64,000 nucleotides of DNA from Arachnia propionica (GCF_003932785.1 NZ_RQYT01000004.1:1-64000); one strand, 5' to 3'. Positions 17,311 through 26,122 are shown, counted from the first letter of the stretch. The notes: generated by a model from the letters alone, not told the origin. Numbers and translations are program-made.

Positions 17311-18222
17311 ATGTCGCACGCCATCATTGCCAATGGGTTGCGAAAGACGTATGGAAGATTTATTGCGGTTGATGATCTTGATCTCCAGGTGAACACTGGG
17401 GAGGTTTTTGCTTTTCTTGGGCCGAATGGTGCTGGAAAGACGACAACCCTTGACATCCTGACCGGCCACCAACGTCGTACCAGCGGAACGGTTGAAGTGC
17501 TGGGACGGGACCCCCAACGTGACGAGCGTGAATGGCGAGTCAAGGTGGGGGTGGTCCCCCAGGGAACAGCAGACTATTCGGACATCACGGTCACCGAGGT
17601 CATCGACCACTTCGCCACCTTCTATCCTGACCCCATCCCCACGGGACAGCTCATTGACATGGTGGGGCTCGGGGCCAAGGCGAAGGTGATGACCAACAAG
17701 CTGTCAGGCGGTCAACGCAGACGCTTGGACGTGGCTGTCGGGGTGGTTGGTCGACCTCGGTTGTTGTTCTTGGACGAGCCCACCACGGGCCTCGATCCGG
17801 AGGCGCGTAGGGAAGCATGGACCTTGGTGAGGTCCCTGACGAGTCAGGGTATGACCACGGTCTTGACCACTCACTACTTGGACGAGGCCCAACAGCTTGC
17901 CCAACGGGCGGGAATCATTGTCCGCGGCAAGATGCTGCACGTGGGTTCTCTCGAGGAGCTGGCCAAGGTCAGTGGCCGTCACTACCAGGTTTGCTTCGAC
18001 ATGGAGCCTCTGGTCGACGTCCCGTTCGCCCTAGCCGAGAAACTGCAGTTCAAGCCCGGATCCACTGCTTATGCAACGGATGAACCGACCGCCCTGTTGC
18101 GGCTGCTGCTCAGGGCGGCGGAGGACCGGGGGATGCGTGAGATCCCGGGGCTCCAGGTAATGCGTCCAAGCTTGGAACAGGTCTACATCGACATGGTCGA
18201 GCGATCGAAGGAGGAGTCGTGA
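17311..18222 (+). CDS. ABC transporter ATP-binding protein, DrrA-like
   Basis: This 303-aa cytosolic ATPase has Walker A GPNGAGKTT, signature LSGGQRRRLDVAVGVVGRP and Walker B LLFLDEPTTGLDPEARRE, the pattern of the drug-resistance (DrrA) and ABC-2 families. ATG 17311 is chosen because AAGGGAG lies about 8 nt upstream. It overlaps the permease gene by 4 nt. Placed directly after the precursors, it most likely energises removal of the mature peptide, that is self-resistance (inference); the C39 exporter already provides secretion. Confidence 0.92.
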   Translation: MSHAIIANGLRKTYGRFIAVDDLDLQVNTGEVFAFLGPNGAGKTTTLDILTGHQRRTSGTVEVLGRDPQRDEREWRVKVGVVPQGTADYSDITVTEVIDHFATFYPDPIPTGQLIDMVGLGAKAKVMTNKLSGGQRRRLDVAVGVVGRPRLLFLDEPTTGLDPEARREAWTLVRSLTSQGMTTVLTTHYLDEAQQLAQRAGIIVRGKMLHVGSLEELAKVSGRHYQVCFDMEPLVDVPFALAEKLQFKPGSTAYATDEPTALLRLLLRAAEDRGMREIPGLQVMRPSLEQVYIDMVERSKEES

Positions 18223-19076
18223 CAGAGATGACTCAGGTTCATGTAGGTGCTCAGCAGGATGTTGCTCAGCGGAAGCCTATTCCCGGGCTGTTTGCCGCCT
18301 CCATGGCGCGCTCAAGCGTTGAGCTGAAAAGTTTCTTCCGGGGATGGCAGTCAATGGTCTTCACCATGGCTCTCCCGGTCCTTACCATGGTGGTGTTCAG
18401 CGCTGTTTTCACCTCCAAGGTGCCTGGTACGGATGTTGATTACCGGCTGTTGTTCATAGCAGGTATCATTGCCACAGGCGTTATGAGCACGAGTTTTCAA
18501 TCGCTCGCCATCAGCGTGGCCCTGGACCGCGAGGAAGGAGTGATCCGTAGGATGGCGTCCTCGCCGATGCCTCGGGCCGCCTACTTCGTCGGTATCATGG
18601 TGAAGGCGATCGTGACCACCATTGTGGAGGTCATCATCCTCATGGTGCTCGGTGTTCTGCTGTACGACCTGCCCATCCCCTCAGACACCGAGCGGTGGGT
18701 GACTCTTGGATGGGTCGTCCTGCTCGGCGTTGCCTCTTGTTCCTTGGCCGGCATCGCTTACACCGCGTTGATTCCCAACGCACGTTCTGCTGCCGCCATC
18801 GCCACACCCCCCTTCATGATCCTCCAGTTCATCTCCGGGGTGTTCTTCCCATTGCTGATGATCCCGGCGGTTTTGCGGTACATCGCTTACGCCTTCCCGC
18901 TGTTGTGGATGGCTAAAGGGCTTCGGTACGTTTTCCTGCCAGATTCCCTTTCTTCCGCCGAACCTGGCGGCGTGTGGGACCTTGGTTTGGTTGCCACTGT
19001 TCTGGTCCTGTGGACCGTTGGTGGCGCCATCTTGGCAGCACTGGTGTTCAGGTGGCGAGGACAGCGTGTGAAGTAA
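18219..19076 (+). CDS. ABC-2 type permease, DrrB-like
   Basis: This 285-aa protein has six predicted membrane helices (first about 44-64) and an ABC-2 family signature region 'GVASCSLAGIAYTALIPNARSA' near 170. It starts at GTG 18219 with AAGGAGGAG immediately upstream and overlaps the ATPase stop. It forms the transporter with the ATPase before it. Its stop is 11 nt before the left end of the IS3-family element, so the insertion left the gene intact but cut it off from the terminator at 20503-20540. Confidence 0.9.
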   Translation: MTEMTQVHVGAQQDVAQRKPIPGLFAASMARSSVELKSFFRGWQSMVFTMALPVLTMVVFSAVFTSKVPGTDVDYRLLFIAGIIATGVMSTSFQSLAISVALDREEGVIRRMASSPMPRAAYFVGIMVKAIVTTIVEVIILMVLGVLLYDLPIPSDTERWVTLGWVVLLGVASCSLAGIAYTALIPNARSAAAIATPPFMILQFISGVFFPLLMIPAVLRYIAYAFPLLWMAKGLRYVFLPDSLSSAEPGGVWDLGLVATVLVLWTVGGAILAALVFRWRGQRVK

Positions 19077-19167
19077 ATTTGATGTCTGAACCGTCCTGGG
19101 TTTGGTTCCGATCCAGTTGAAGGAGAATTGGAACATTGGACCGTACTGGGTTTGGTGGAGGTTTTCC

Positions 19168-20016
19168 TTATTTGATTCCGACCAGCGGGTTGTGGTCGCC
19201 GTGTACAGCATAGAACGTGTTCTCGAACTCGACGGGCGGGACGTCGTCGAGGTAGCCGTGGAGGCGTTGGGTGTTGTGCCAGTGTACCCATCCGAGCGTG
19301 GCGAGTTCGAGGTCCTCGACCCTCTTCCATGGTCCGGATCGGGCGGGTCCGCGGACGAGTTCGGCCTTGTAGTATCCGTTCACTGTCTCGGCCAGAGCGT
19401 TGTCATACGAATCACCGACCGACCCGATCGAGGGTGTCGCACCGATCTCTGCCAGACGCTCCCCGTAGCGGATCGAGGTGAACTGGGATCCCGCGTCGCT
19501 GTGACACCTCAGATCATCGTGACGGGCGCCGCGGGACCTGCGGGCCATCTCAATCGCGTCGAGGACCATCTCGGTGCGCATGTGTGACGCGACCCGCCAG
19601 CCCACGATCATCCGGGAGAACGCATCGATGATGAAACACACGTAGGCGACACCCGCCCAGGTGGGCACGAAGGCCCACTCGGTTACCCAGAGCCGGTTCA
19701 AAGCGGTCGCGGTGAACTTGCGCTGTACCAGATCAGGGTGCCGCGCCGATGCGGGGTCCGGCCGTGTGGTCCTCACTCGCTTCGAACGCCGTGCGCCCTC
19801 GATACCGGCGGCACGCATCAATCGTGCCGTCTGATCACGGCCGATCATGATCCCTGCTCGGCGTGCTGCCTTCCAGAGCTTGCGGACCCCCAAGACGCGG
19901 TAGTTGGCCTCCCAGAGTTCGACCAACTGCGGGATGAGTGCCTCGTCGCGTCGGGCACGAGCAGACGGCTCGCGGGTCCTGGCGGCGTAGTAGCTGCTCG
20001 GAGCCACCTGCAACAC
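19168..20016 (-). CDS. IS3 OrfB transposase (DDE integrase), probably defective
   Basis: The 282-aa reading frame starts at GTG 20016 and is open from 20088. The IS3 integrase core is clear: CHSDAGSQFTS (D174) and NALAETVNGYYKAEL (E210) with the usual spacing of 35. The first acidic residue, normally Asp in 'LWVTD.', is Glu here (LWVTE, residue 113). The conserved N-terminal segment also seems split: FITANQ is read in one frame and DDLVEGRRLGVELIC in another, as if one base were added near 20069. This frame is in phase with orfA, separated by its TAG, which also differs from the usual -1 layout. Both oddities suggest decay. Confidence 0.85.
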   Translation of the reverse strand: MLQVAPSSYYAARTREPSARARRDEALIPQLVELWEANYRVLGVRKLWKAARRAGIMIGRDQTARLMRAAGIEGARRSKRVRTTRPDPASARHPDLVQRKFTATALNRLWVTEWAFVPTWAGVAYVCFIIDAFSRMIVGWRVASHMRTEMVLDAIEMARRSRGARHDDLRCHSDAGSQFTSIRYGERLAEIGATPSIGSVGDSYDNALAETVNGYYKAELVRGPARSGPWKRVEDLELATLGWVHWHNTQRLHGYLDDVPPVEFENTFYAVHGDHNPLVGIK

Positions 20017-20088
20017 TGTGCAGATGAGCTCGACTCCGAGTCGGCGGCCTTCAACCAGGTCGTCCTTGATTGGCGGTGATGAACGTGA

Positions 20089-20433
20089 CTACTTCCGGTA
20101 GTGGCGGCCTGGCTCCGCTCCGAAGAAAGACGCCGCTCGTTTCAACACCTCGTTGGCCCGCCGCAACTCTCGGACCTCTTGCTCAAGTTCCTTCACGCGC
20201 TGCGCCTGCGTCGACGTCACGCCCGCAGTGACACCATCGTCGATGTCGGCCTGCTTCACCCACGCCCGCACGGACTCAACCCCGTAACCCAACTGCGTCG
20301 CGACACGCTTCACCGTCCCCTGCGTGACACCCAGCTCCGCTCGCAGCGCCCTGACCATCCGCACCGCGGCAGCCTTCTCCGCCTCAGAGTAGCGACGCGT
20401 CGTCGGCTTCCCATGCGACAGTTCCTTCGGCAT
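20089..20433 (-). CDS. IS3 OrfA (transposase helix-turn-helix subunit)
   Basis: The 114-aa protein starts at MPKELSHGKP. A helix-turn-helix region (about 15-60; RYSEAEKAAAVRMVRAL, GYGVESVRAWVKQAD) binds the IS ends, followed by a leucine-zipper-like coiled coil (QRVKELEQEVRELRRANEVL). This is the standard HTH_Tnp_1 OrfA. A longer frame with an upstream start at 20469 would enter the IS end and is less likely. Confidence 0.88.
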   Translation of the reverse strand: MPKELSHGKPTTRRYSEAEKAAAVRMVRALRAELGVTQGTVKRVATQLGYGVESVRAWVKQADIDDGVTAGVTSTQAQRVKELEQEVRELRRANEVLKRAASFFGAEPGRHYRK

Positions 20434-20502
20434 AACTCCATCCTCGTTCCCAAGACCAGGAGCCTCCAAAAAACTCAGGACGGTTCAGTCTGCCAGGCGA
20501 TG

Positions 20503-20540
20503 ATGTGGCTGGGTTGGTCTGTCCTCCAACCCAGCCACAT
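20503..20540. terminator. Bidirectional terminator hairpin
   Basis: ATGTGGCTGGGTTGG-N8-CCAACCCAGCCACAT is a perfect 15-bp stem between the convergent DrrB and luxR genes. It is separated from DrrB by the IS3 insertion. Confidence 0.75.
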
Positions 20541-20592
20541 TGCTTTGTGGTGAGCTGAGTTGGGTCGGGTTTGGTCGTCCCGGGTGGGATCT

Positions 20593-23070
20593 CTATGACC
20601 CTGAGGCGACGAGCCCTTCGGACCGGAGAAAGTCGATGAGTTCCTCCCGGCTGGAGATGCTGAGGCGTCGATAGATGTTCCGCAAGTGGGTGTCGATGGT
20701 GCGCTTGCTGAGGAACAGAACGTCGGCGGCCTGAGCGTTGGTGCATCCAGCTGCGATCTGCTCGGCCACCCGCATCTCGCTCTTGCTGAGCTTGGGGCGG
20801 ACCGTTCTGGCTCCTGAGGGTTGGGGGCCGGCTGCAAGGTCGTTGAGTGTTCTCCACGCCGCCTCAGCGTTGGAGATGTCGTTCTTGAGGCACTCCGCGA
20901 TCGCCTCGTCGTTGCGGGAGAGGAAGATCTCCTTGAGCTGGTTCTGCCAGTCAAGAATCATGGGGTTCGTCAGGCAGGATGACGCCAAGGTTTTCCCCGT
21001 GCTGAAATGCCCGTCGATCGCCGCCTGTGTGCTGCCGTTCTGGTGCTCGACGATCGCAGCGCAATAGGTGGAGAATGCTCTCAACACCGCATGGGCCCGA
21101 TCGTCCATGACGGGGCCGTCGACTCCGCCGGTGGCCTCTGCGTGGAGGAACTGGATGGCCAAGTGGCAGCAGCGGGAGACCGTTGCCACTCCGATCTGGT
21201 TGCTGAGTTCCTCAACCTGCTTGAGGAGTTCCGCCGCCAGTTGGGTGTCGCCATCCCGGTAGGCCACGAGAGCGTGGACGATGAGGACCCAGATGTGCTC
21301 TGAGCTGTGGGCACTGGCCAGCGCCCGTGCTCTCCAGCACCAGAGGACAGCTTGCTCGGCCATGTTGTTCAGACTGGTCGCGAGCCCGGCGAGGCAACAT
21401 GCCATTACTGGCATCCCTCCCGAGGAGAGACTCTGTTCCGCTGTCACCAGTTCGCGGAGCTGCTTACAGGCTGAGCGATGCGTGAAAGCCCGAAGGCTGG
21501 CCAGCCCGGCGCGTATGACAGAGGAAGCCGTACAGTCATTCCGGGCAAGACGGACGATCCGTTGGAGCGCGTGGCGACGTCGATCTGGATCCGTGCAGGC
21601 GGTGGCGGGGGACGTCATGATCCAGATCAAGGCTGCGCTGATGATGCGAGGATCGTCCTCGGAGAGCTGTCTCAAGCCTGTCTCGGCGAGCCTTGCTGCG
21701 CGTCTCGGATACTCCAGTGCAACGAGAGGGGACAGAACGTCGAAGGCGCTGTCCGGGACGTCCTCTGAGGCGTTGAGCGCATCCAGCGCTGGACGAAGTG
21801 CTGCCATGTCGACATCGGCACAGAGAGCCGCCAGCTGCGCAGCCGCCTCCGGCCCTTCCTGGACCCGGAGAAGGGATGGAAGGGAGGGGAAGATCCTCTG
21901 ACAACCATGAGGCGAAGCCGCCTCGATGACCTCCCGGATGACCTGCAGCACCTGTGGGGAATACTCGTTGCCGGAGCCCTGGGTCAACAACTCCAGGATC
22001 CCGAGATGGTGGCCATGAACCACGGTTTCGTCTGCCAGGAAGGGAAGGAGCGTTTCACGAGCCAAGTCGAAGCACTCGGAGCCGAGTTGTGTCCGGAGCC
22101 TGTCCCACAACGCCAAGCGCAAGTCCTGCGGGATGGTCTCGCTCGCGAGGGTGGCCGCCATCTGGCGAATCACCTGTGACCCGGGGGCCTTTCCCGCGGC
22201 CAGCTCGTCGGCGATGTTCGCCAGGGGAGTCGTCTCAGTAGCCGCCAGGCGAAGCATGAAGGCGGCTTGACCCTCCGGGTGGATGAACTGTGTCTGAACC
22301 ACATGCGCCACGGCATCTGCGAGTGACTCAATCACCGAGGTCGAGGAGGGGTTCTCGGCGCCCCGAACATGACACAACGCGGTGAGGAAGAGATGTACCA
22401 GGATGGGATGACATGCGCAGACCGTTTCGATCAGGCCGCGATGTGCGGTCAAGGTTGCGCCGGTTTGTTCCTCAACGATGCGCCAGACTTCCTCCGGGGG
22501 CATGGTGCTCTGGATCAGCAGCTCGGGCCGGAGGTGACTGAGTCGAGCCACGAGGTGGAACTCGTCCTCAGCGTTCTCCGTCGCCACGACCACTTGCATT
22601 CCGTGGCTTACGAGATGTTCGATTTTCTCCAGCAGCTGGGGGTTTTCGTGGAACATGCCACGGTCGTCGACGCAGAGGCTCGTCACCCCCAATGGCAGGA
22701 GCTTGGGTGCCCAATCGTCCACGGTCATGGAGAGGTGGTCCACGATGGTCTCCTGCTCATGGATCACGGTCAGCACGCACTGCTCTGCGTGACCGATGAC
22801 ATGAGCATGGGGTTCCCGGGGGCGAGCGTTGCCCGGGATCATGTTTGGCCAGCCCGGAAGCTCTCGGGCCAACAGTGCGGGGGCGATGCTCAGCGACCCA
22901 CGGTTGCCAGGAGGGACGTGGGCGTTCGTTGGTGGGTCTTGGGGAGGCGCGGCGTGGACAGGGGCATCCAGCCGCGTACGGGCTCTCCCGTCGCCCAACT
23001 CCTGGGTCACAGCACCATCACCACCTCTCGGAATGCTGTTGCGCCAAGGTGTTTCGTGCCCTGTGAGCAA
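20593..23070 (-). CDS. Large LuxR/MalT-like transcriptional regulator
   Basis: The 825-aa protein ends in a LuxR-type HTH (about 760-815; LSKSEMRVAEQIAAGCTNAQ, then SKRTIDTHLRNIYRRL). The centre is a long alpha-helical, TPR-like region, and the N-terminus has STAND-ATPase-like segments such as LLPLGVTSLCVDDRG. The place of the P-loop reads VPPGNRGSLSIAPALLA, so the Walker A lysine is missing and ATP binding is doubtful. A TTG start (23070) with AAGGA upstream is used; no better start is seen. It is convergent with the biosynthetic genes and is the only regulator in the island, so it probably controls them (inference). Confidence 0.85.
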   Translation of the reverse strand: MLTGHETPWRNSIPRGGDGAVTQELGDGRARTRLDAPVHAAPPQDPPTNAHVPPGNRGSLSIAPALLARELPGWPNMIPGNARPREPHAHVIGHAEQCVLTVIHEQETIVDHLSMTVDDWAPKLLPLGVTSLCVDDRGMFHENPQLLEKIEHLVSHGMQVVVATENAEDEFHLVARLSHLRPELLIQSTMPPEEVWRIVEEQTGATLTAHRGLIETVCACHPILVHLFLTALCHVRGAENPSSTSVIESLADAVAHVVQTQFIHPEGQAAFMLRLAATETTPLANIADELAAGKAPGSQVIRQMAATLASETIPQDLRLALWDRLRTQLGSECFDLARETLLPFLADETVVHGHHLGILELLTQGSGNEYSPQVLQVIREVIEAASPHGCQRIFPSLPSLLRVQEGPEAAAQLAALCADVDMAALRPALDALNASEDVPDSAFDVLSPLVALEYPRRAARLAETGLRQLSEDDPRIISAALIWIMTSPATACTDPDRRRHALQRIVRLARNDCTASSVIRAGLASLRAFTHRSACKQLRELVTAEQSLSSGGMPVMACCLAGLATSLNNMAEQAVLWCWRARALASAHSSEHIWVLIVHALVAYRDGDTQLAAELLKQVEELSNQIGVATVSRCCHLAIQFLHAEATGGVDGPVMDDRAHAVLRAFSTYCAAIVEHQNGSTQAAIDGHFSTGKTLASSCLTNPMILDWQNQLKEIFLSRNDEAIAECLKNDISNAEAAWRTLNDLAAGPQPSGARTVRPKLSKSEMRVAEQIAAGCTNAQAADVLFLSKRTIDTHLRNIYRRLSISSREELIDFLRSEGLVASGS

Positions 23071-23502
23071 CGCTGATCCTTGTTGGTGTGATCCAAACTA
23101 CACGGTTATGGGGTCTCTCGGGGAAATGGTCGAGTCGTACGTGGGTCCAGGGCCTCTGATAATGCAGCGAACGCTGCCCGCGCCTATGTCATCTGAAAGG
23201 ATTATTCAAGAAAGTGCATTAGTTCTTGGGGTGCTCGAATACTGGGTTTGGCTAGGTGTTTCTTTGATGCATTTGGGTTCACGGGGTGCTTGCGCGGCTC
23301 TTGCCGATGTTGATTGACCCCGTGCTCAGAAGGTGAGCCGTTCGGGGTTGCGAGAAAGTCAGGCCGAAAGAATGCTAACGAAAGTTATATATCGAAAGTT
23401 CTGCTTTTGGTTGAGCTGAGGATGACGGCCGATGTGTGGATTGCGCAGCAGATTTCTGGAACGGCGGCGTTTCAGGGGGCCACGTGCTGCCATGACGACG
23501 GC
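23071..23502. other. Intergenic region upstream of the luxR-type gene
   Basis: About 430 nt with lower GC, including AT-rich patches near 23195-23220 and 23380-23405. It should hold the luxR promoter on the minus strand. No gene with a convincing ribosome site is seen. It is the right border of the low-GC island. Confidence 0.5.
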
Positions 23503-23532
23503 GGGGGCGGAGGTGGTGTCACCTCCGCCCCC
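23503..23532 (-). terminator. Terminator hairpin of the FHA gene
   Basis: GGGGGCGGAGGTG-gtgt-CACCTCCGCCCCC, a perfect 13-bp stem with a 4-nt loop 15 nt after the FHA stop. No T-run. Confidence 0.75.
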
Positions 23533-23547
23533 ACCGCGTGGCTTGGG

Positions 23548-24918
23548 TCAGCGGGCCGGTTCGATCCGCAGGCTCACGCCGTCACCCAGGTTGAGGACGG
23601 TGCCGATCGGGACCAGCACTGACTGGCCGTCCTCGAGGAGGAACGGCTCGTCGTCGGCGAGCTGGATGGTGGTGCCGTTCGTCGAGTCCAGATCCGTGAT
23701 GCGGGCCTGACGACCCTCCGGCTGAACCAGCACGTGACTGCGGGAGATGTCGTTGCCCGGGCTCGGGACGCGCATCGTGCCGACCCCGGCGGGGCCGCGC
23801 GACGCGTCGGGGGCCCGACCGATGACCAGCCCCGTCATGAGGTTCTGGAACTCACCAGTGTTGGTCTGGATACCCATGGCGATCGCGGAGATCGGGGGCT
23901 CGGAACGGTGGAACCCGAAGTCGTCGTGCTCCATGCCCTCGGTGGCGTCGAGACCGGCCATGGAGGGAGCCGAGCCGGCTGGCACCGGGGGAACCGGGGT
24001 CGGGGCCGTCGGCACGGGGGCCGGGGCCACCGGAGGCTGGTATGGCGTCGAGTACACCGGTGCCTGCGGGTACGAGGGCGACGGGGTGTGCGACGGCGCC
24101 GGGGCGTACTCCGAGGCGGGCGGGTAGGTCGGGGCGGGGGTCGACGAGTAGTCCGGGGCCGGGGCCGACGAGTAGTCGGGGGTCGAGTACTGGGGCGTCG
24201 AGTACTCCGGGGCCGACGGCTGGGGAGCCGACGGGGTGTACTCGGGGGCCGACGGGTACACCGGTGACGGCGAGTGCGCGGGGGAGGCGTAGAGATCCTC
24301 CACCGGCTGCGGCCGGGACGCCGGTTCCTCCACCGGGGCCGGAGCAGGGGCTGGGGCCGATTCGGCCATCGGGGCGAGCGGCTCCGACGGTCGGGGCGTG
24401 GCCGGGGCGACGGGTTCCGGGATCTGGTTCACCGTGTCGGGGAATCGCACCAGCTGCGACGGGTCCGTCGTCAGGTGCAGGGCGGAGGCGCCCACCGCGC
24501 CGACGATGAGTGGCAGGTGCAGCACGGATTCGTGATCGACCGGCGCCATCTCGACCCGCAGGCCACGGACCGCGCCGAAGTGCGCCTCGTGCCAGGTCAG
24601 TGCGCCCTCGCCGTCCAGCGCCGTCTCACCCGTCGCCGCGTCGACGACGCTGATCCGGCCGCGGGCCAGACCGTGGAGGGCCTGGCCCTCCCACACGAAG
24701 GCCGCGAAATCAGGCATCTGGTCGAGGGAGTAGCCGCGCAGCAACTCCAGGAGTGCGTCCAGCGAACCAGCCCCCTGCATGTCCGTCCACAGCTGGCCAA
24801 CCAGCGAGGACATCTTGGGTGGCGCAGGCTGCATGACCGCGACGAGCTTCGGCCCCGCCAGCACGATCCACTGACCGGGGGTGTAGGTCAAGCGCCAGGG
24901 CCCCATCGGAAGTGACAT
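23548..24918 (-). CDS. FHA-domain protein with Pro/Tyr-rich linker
   Basis: The 456-aa protein starts at MSLPMGPWRL (GGGAG 5 nt upstream). The first ~170 residues form a domain I cannot assign. About 175-320 is a low-complexity Pro/Ser/Tyr/Ala linker with repeats such as PEYSTPQYSTPDYSS. The C-terminal ~95 residues are a forkhead-associated domain: GLVIGRAPDAS, NDISRSHVLV and DLDSTNGT are its phosphothreonine-binding motifs. The layout resembles actinobacterial Ser/Thr-kinase partner proteins. A -10 box TAGTCT lies at 24951-24946, giving a short leader. No kinase gene is nearby. Confidence 0.88.
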   Translation of the reverse strand: MSLPMGPWRLTYTPGQWIVLAGPKLVAVMQPAPPKMSSLVGQLWTDMQGAGSLDALLELLRGYSLDQMPDFAAFVWEGQALHGLARGRISVVDAATGETALDGEGALTWHEAHFGAVRGLRVEMAPVDHESVLHLPLIVGAVGASALHLTTDPSQLVRFPDTVNQIPEPVAPATPRPSEPLAPMAESAPAPAPAPVEEPASRPQPVEDLYASPAHSPSPVYPSAPEYTPSAPQPSAPEYSTPQYSTPDYSSAPAPDYSSTPAPTYPPASEYAPAPSHTPSPSYPQAPVYSTPYQPPVAPAPVPTAPTPVPPVPAGSAPSMAGLDATEGMEHDDFGFHRSEPPISAIAMGIQTNTGEFQNLMTGLVIGRAPDASRGPAGVGTMRVPSPGNDISRSHVLVQPEGRQARITDLDSTNGTTIQLADDEPFLLEDGQSVLVPIGTVLNLGDGVSLRIEPAR

Positions 24919-25002
24919 CAGATCTCCCATCATTCAAGTGGTCCCAAGACTAGCCAAAGGGCGGCGGCGATGACGAGGAAGTGGGTGCCTCAGGCGCCTC
25001 GC

Positions 25003-26115
25003 TCAGCTACAAGCAGCCATGCGGCGGACAGCTTCCGAGATCAGATCCCTGGACGTGGCGAGGTTGATCCGCACGTGCTGGGTGGCCGACGGGTCGAAGT
25101 CGGTGCCGAAGTTGAACCGTACCCGGCCCTGCTCGTGGAACCGCTGTCCCGGATGGTCCAGGCCGAGCGGGGAGCAGTCCAACCAGGCCAGGTAGGTTCC
25201 CTCCGACGGCGTCCAGTCGAGCTCCGGAAGGTGTTTCCGCAACTCGGAGGCGAAGTGGAGCTTGTTCTCCCGGATCTCGTCGCGCAGCTGGGCCAGCCAC
25301 TCCCGACCCACATTCAACGCCGTTGCGTTCGCCATCACCCCGAAGTAGCTGGCGGCCTCGTGGACGTGTGGCCCGAGATCCGCGACGATCCCGCGCGCCT
25401 CGTCGCCGGGGATGATGAGCCCGGCCTTCATGGCGGCCAGGTTGAACGCCTTCGATGCGGCCGTGACGGTGATGGCCCGCTCCCCACCGGGCACCGAGAG
25501 GATGGGAGTGTGTCGGGAGCCGCTGAGCGGGGCGTGGATCTCGTCGCTCACCACCACGACGTCGTACCGGTTCGCCAACTCCATCACGGCCTCGAGCTCC
25601 TCGGGGGTGTGGAGGGTGCCGGTCGGGTTGTGCGGGGAGCACAGCAGGTAGACCTTCGGGTGCTCCGTAGCGAAGGCGCGTTCCAAGGCGTCGAGATCCA
25701 GTCGGCTCGCCGCCAACGGCACCTCGACGGGGCGGCATCCCGTCGTGCTCACCACCCAGCGGAACGGCGGGTAGATCGGCGGGTTGAACACGACGGCGTC
25801 ACCCGGGGCGGTGAGGGAGGCGGTGAGCTCCCGGATCGGACTCATCGTGTCGCAGGCCGTCTTCATGACTGTCGGGTCCAGGCGCAGGCCCCAGGTGTCA
25901 GCGGCGAAAGCGGTGTAGGCCTCCTGGTAGATCGGCTGCTCGGGGTAGCCGGTGTCTCCCTCGGCGAGCATCCGCTGCAGCCGCTCCAGCAGCTCGGGTT
26001 GCAGGTGGACGTCCATCTCCGCCACGAACATGGGCAGGACATCCGGCTCGAAGCGCGACCACTTGATGCTGCGGCGGGTGCGGAGTTCCTCCAGGGGGAT
26101 GTCGAAGATGGCCAT
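25003..26115 (-). CDS. PatB/MalY-type C-S lyase (cystathionine beta-lyase), PLP enzyme
   Basis: This 370-aa fold-type I aminotransferase-like enzyme cleaves C-S bonds, for example cystathionine to homocysteine. The PLP lysine is K222 in TVTAASKAFNLAAMK; CSPHNPTGTLH, SDEIHAPL and VRINLATSR are family motifs. The start MAIFDIPLEE is chosen because a TACACT box lies 7 nt before it; a longer frame from 26166 exists. The family includes MalY and PatB, and which substrate is used cannot be told. Confidence 0.92.
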   Translation of the reverse strand: MAIFDIPLEELRTRRSIKWSRFEPDVLPMFVAEMDVHLQPELLERLQRMLAEGDTGYPEQPIYQEAYTAFAADTWGLRLDPTVMKTACDTMSPIRELTASLTAPGDAVVFNPPIYPPFRWVVSTTGCRPVEVPLAASRLDLDALERAFATEHPKVYLLCSPHNPTGTLHTPEELEAVMELANRYDVVVVSDEIHAPLSGSRHTPILSVPGGERAITVTAASKAFNLAAMKAGLIIPGDEARGIVADLGPHVHEAASYFGVMANATALNVGREWLAQLRDEIRENKLHFASELRKHLPELDWTPSEGTYLAWLDCSPLGLDHPGQRFHEQGRVRFNFGTDFDPSATQHVRINLATSRDLISEAVRRMAACS

Positions 26116-26122
26116 GCGGGGG

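Larger units (their letters stand above)
19087..20487 (-). mobile_element. IS3-family insertion sequence
   Basis: The ends are inverted repeats that begin TGAACCGTCCTG (19087 inward, and 20487 inward on the other strand). A 3-bp duplication GTC flanks the element (19084-19086 and 20488-20490), as expected for IS3. Length is about 1401 bp with orfA and orfB on the minus strand. It is inserted between the DrrB-like gene and the luxR-type gene. Confidence 0.9.
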
